A DNA stretch of 64,000 nucleotides. It comes from JAEUWI01 sp942492815 (GTDB lineage: Bacteria; Hydrogenedentota; Hydrogenedentia; Hydrogenedentales; JAEUWI01). The notes beneath the pieces are model-generated. The model did not search any database, was not told the origin of the DNA, and was given only the letters and a program-made list of their open reading frames with translations. This document shows, piece by piece, positions 61,960-64,000 of this stretch (positions are counted from its first letter, which is position 1; each line of letters starts with the position of its first letter). The stretch is from the NCBI GenBank assembly GCA_942492815.1, contig OW818658.1, positions 558,001 to 622,000 of the forward strand, read 5' to 3'. The translations under genes and the position numbers were made by a program.

Positions 61960-63606
61960 ATGAGTACAGTGTTTCCAGATCAACCTATACGGACGGGGCA
62001 CCCATCCCTCGGGCGTTTTTCCGCCATCGCGAGAGCGGCCTGCGGCATGGCGGTCGGCGTGGCGGCATTCGCGGCGCACGGCGCGGACGTCTCGTGGACG
62101 GGACCCGAAAACGGGCAGTGGCACGTGGGCGACAACTGGAGTGGTGGCACGGTGCCTGAGCCGGGCGACAATGTAAGCATCAGCAGCGCAAACGTCACGG
62201 TATCGGATGTGCGCCAGATCGATGGGAGTTTCACGTTGAGCAGCGGGGCGCTGTTTACGGTGGCCGGTGATGGGGCCAGCTTCACGGCAACGGGTGCGAC
62301 CACCATCGACAATGGCCGCCTCAGCGTCGGCGGTGGCGCACTCCTGGACCTGTCGCAGGCCACTTCGTATTCCTGGACGGAGTGCGAAGCGGGCCAGCTC
62401 ATATTCGTGAGCGGCGCGGACTCGGTGCTGGATCTTTCCGGCGTCGTGACCTTGTCCGTCGACGTGCCCTCCTGCGAGGATGTGACCGAGACCGTTTTTG
62501 TCAGTACGGGGGGACTGGTGGACTTCGCATCGCTGGAGACCATCTCCGCGCCGGGCGAGCAGAAATTCTTTTTCAATCTCGTCCTGGGTGGTGCCATATC
62601 GGCCCCGAACCTCACGTCCATCGCGGGTGGCGACGATGGCTCCCTGCTGGCGGCCTCCTTTATCATCGGGCTGGATGTCGATCTGGTTCTGCCTTCCCTG
62701 GCGAGCCTGTCCAATACAACCATCACGGTGGCGGGCGGGCTATTTACCGCCGACGCGGTGACCGAGGCCAATTTCTGTCTTTTTTTCCCCGCAGGTGACA
62801 ATACGCTGTCCCTCGACGGCTTGAAAACCATGACGGGAGGCGGACTGACCGTACCCACGACGGGGCGCTTGACGCTGCCGGAGTTGAATCTCCTGCGCGA
62901 TACCTTCGTGCTGCTGGCCGCGGACTCGGCCCTGAGTGTGCCGAAGCTGGCGGTGGTTGAGGGGACGGTAGATCCGACCTCCTTCGCAGGCGCGGGTGTG
63001 ATCTCGCTGGACGCGCCCCTGCTGACCTCGGCGCGCAACGTGACGTTCATCGTCACCAGCGTGCTCGGCGAGGAGTCCGTGCTGGATCTGTCCGCACTCC
63101 GGACCTACACCTGGGACATTTGCGAAGGCGGCGCGCCCTTTACCGCGGGCGGTTCCGGGGCCCTGCTTGATGTATCCGGATTGCAGAACTTTTCCGTGAC
63201 CAATGCCGGATGCCTGGGCCTGGGCTATGTGACCGGCGCTACGGGCGGATCAGAGATTGATCTCTCGGCTCTGACGACCATTACGGCGCCGTTAGGCCAG
63301 TTCGTAAGCTTCCTTGCCGGTGGGGCCGGGACGGTCATCGACCTTTCGGCGCTGGTCAATTTCAACGTGGCCACGGTGACCTTTCTCGAGAACGACAATG
63401 GGCAGATCATACGGAACACCGGTGGCGAGGGGGAAGGCGAAGGTGAGGGCGAGGGAAAGACTCCGGGTTGCGGTGTGGCCAGCGGCGACAGCGATTTCGG
63501 TTCTTGGGGGGCCGGGGACACGCTGCTGGTGCTCGGCCTGCTGGGCGCTATCGGTTTGGGTGGTCGCAGCCGCCGCGCGTGCGGGCGTGTCGGCCGTGAA
63601 AGCTGA
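61960..63606 (+). CDS. Secreted repeat protein with GEGEGE linker and C-terminal Cys-TM-Arg tail
   Basis: 548 residues from the ATG at 61960 (AGAGAGG ahead). A signal peptide with a long N-region (ARAACGMAVGVAAFAAHGA) leads into ADVSWTGPENGQWHVGDNWS, the opening of many passenger/PEP-CTERM-type proteins. The body is a beta-solenoid-like array of LDLS-x-L and T-I-x-A repeats (VLDLSGVVTLSV, EIDLSALTTITAPLG, VIDLSALVNFNV). The C-terminus is GEGEGEGEGEG, then TPGCG, a hydrophobic stretch LLVLGLLGAIGLGG and RSRRACGRVGR. This layout matches MYXO/GlyGly-CTERM-like sorting signals. Probable surface anchoring; function unknown. It is followed by a strong terminator. Confidence 0.75.
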   Translation: MSTVFPDQPIRTGHPSLGRFSAIARAACGMAVGVAAFAAHGADVSWTGPENGQWHVGDNWSGGTVPEPGDNVSISSANVTVSDVRQIDGSFTLSSGALFTVAGDGASFTATGATTIDNGRLSVGGGALLDLSQATSYSWTECEAGQLIFVSGADSVLDLSGVVTLSVDVPSCEDVTETVFVSTGGLVDFASLETISAPGEQKFFFNLVLGGAISAPNLTSIAGGDDGSLLAASFIIGLDVDLVLPSLASLSNTTITVAGGLFTADAVTEANFCLFFPAGDNTLSLDGLKTMTGGGLTVPTTGRLTLPELNLLRDTFVLLAADSALSVPKLAVVEGTVDPTSFAGAGVISLDAPLLTSARNVTFIVTSVLGEESVLDLSALRTYTWDICEGGAPFTAGGSGALLDVSGLQNFSVTNAGCLGLGYVTGATGGSEIDLSALTTITAPLGQFVSFLAGGAGTVIDLSALVNFNVATVTFLENDNGQIIRNTGGEGEGEGEGEGKTPGCGVASGDSDFGSWGAGDTLLVLGLLGAIGLGGRSRRACGRVGRES

Positions 63607-63639
63607 CCTTCAACCATCCGGGTCAAGCAATTGAATGAC

Positions 63640-63700
63640 AGCCCCCGTGGGAGCGTGCCTGTGATCGGCGATCACAGCATCCGTTCACGGGGGCTTTTGC
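63640..63700 (+). terminator. Terminator of the GEGEGE protein gene, with nested hairpin
   Basis: Outer stem AGCCCCCGTG (63640-63649) with CACGGGGGCT (63686-63695), then TTTTGCTTT. Inside it TGTGATC pairs with GATCACA around 63660-63676. Confidence 0.8.
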
Positions 63701-63763
63701 TTTCGTCCGACGGCGGGTATATGCTGCTCGGGTTGGCAATGCGACCGCAGAAAGCGAGGTTCC

Positions 63764-64000
63764 GTGGGTACAAGTCCTCTCTATTCCAAGCTGATTTGCA
63801 GTGGGTTGCAGGTGATTGGGCTGGCTGCGTTTTGTGTGGGGTGTCCCCCCGATGGGGAATCGCCACAGCTCTTGCGCCCGTTTCCCCAGCATGTGCCTTA
63901 CACGGCTGGAAGTCTCCTGCCGTCGACACGCAGCCAGGCCATGCTGGACGAAGACGTTCGCAATGCGTACGACCGGTGGAAAGCAAACTACGTAGCGGCA
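63764..64000 (+). CDS. GH8-family glycosidase (endoglucanase-like), N-terminal fragment
   Basis: 79 codons, running off the right edge, from a GTG at 63764 with GCGAGG just upstream. A signal peptide-like start (LICSGLQVIGLAAFCVGC), with Cys that might be lipid-modified, then LLRPFPQHVPYTAGSLLPST, followed by RSQAMLDEDVRNAYDRWKAN and YVAA. The P-F-P-Q, S-Q and D-x-x-V-x-x-x-Y-x-x-W-K pattern is the usual N-terminal signature of GH8 cellulases/chitosanases such as BcsZ. The catalytic Glu lies outside the window, so the enzyme's specificity is open. Confidence 0.72.
   Translation, partial: MGTSPLYSKLICSGLQVIGLAAFCVGCPPDGESPQLLRPFPQHVPYTAGSLLPSTRSQAMLDEDVRNAYDRWKANYVAA

Overview
The window is GC-rich bacterial chromosome with mostly single-copy housekeeping and envelope genes, two insertion sequences and a large share of secreted or lipid-anchored proteins. 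Three prepilin-type proteins with the PVC-style C-terminal H-x10-DG motif (DUF1559 family), Tat-exported Gfo/Idh/MocA oxidoreductases, secreted carbohydrate-active proteins and a protein with a GEGEGE linker plus Cys-hydrophobic-Arg tail together suggest a member of Candidatus Hydrogenedentota or a PVC relative (Lentisphaerae/Planctomycetes). This assignment is inference; there is no rRNA or tRNA in the window to test it.

Layout. 1-2.0 kb: 5' end of murC (minus strand) and a pilin-like gene with its own promoter and terminator. 2.0-5.1 kb: dispersed repeats and an IS1634-type element that cuts a sialidase-like gene, itself frameshifted. 5.3-6.7 kb: secreted beta-propeller glycosidase-like protein. 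7-12.3 kb: three two-component genes. 12.4-17.5 kb: glycosyltransferases (GT9, GT39-like, GT4) around two paralogous lipoproteins. 17.6-19.0 kb: a second IS (rve-type DDE). 19.2-22.2 kb: sulfate activation (cysD, then cysN with an aberrant kinase-like C-terminus). 22.4-24.8 kb: DUF2200 gene, a palindromic dispersed repeat and a Gfo/Idh/MocA gene. 24.8-29.1 kb: two copies of a [DUF1559 pilin - ankyrin lipoprotein] module. 29.4-32.0 kb: NarX/NarL-type sensor and regulator. 32.4-34.3 kb: a more AT-rich island with an orphan signal peptide, a HEAT-repeat protein, an unknown and a SUKH-like protein, resembling an immunity-gene cluster. 34.7-37.2 kb: Gfo/Idh/MocA plus a fucosidase-like gene. 37.4-38.8 kb: YqaA/DedA-type protein and surE. 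39-41.7 kb: single-domain response regulator and an inositol-phosphatase-like protein fused to a long histone-H1-like Lys/Ala/Pro tail. 41.9-46.6 kb: ABC ATPase, FtsX-type permease and membrane-fusion protein. 46.7-51.6 kb: three secreted proteins including a pectate-lyase-like enzyme. 51.7-53.6 kb: toxin-antitoxin island (ParDE, a VapB with an internally deleted VapC, a VETS-type PIN protein with a small partner). 53.6-61.7 kb: nadA, sufBCDSU and dprA. 61.9-64 kb: a C-terminally anchored secreted protein and the start of a GH8-type glycosidase.

Working together: CysD/CysN make activated sulfate; SufBCDSU supplies Fe-S clusters needed by the adjacent NadA; the glycosyltransferases and MurC serve the envelope; the secreted lyases, glycosidases and oxidoreductases point to polysaccharide use. 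The most unusual items are the duplicated pilin/ankyrin-lipoprotein module, the H1-tailed phosphatase, the CysN fusion with a P-loop lacking Ser/Thr, the immunity-like island, and several families of short dispersed repeats.
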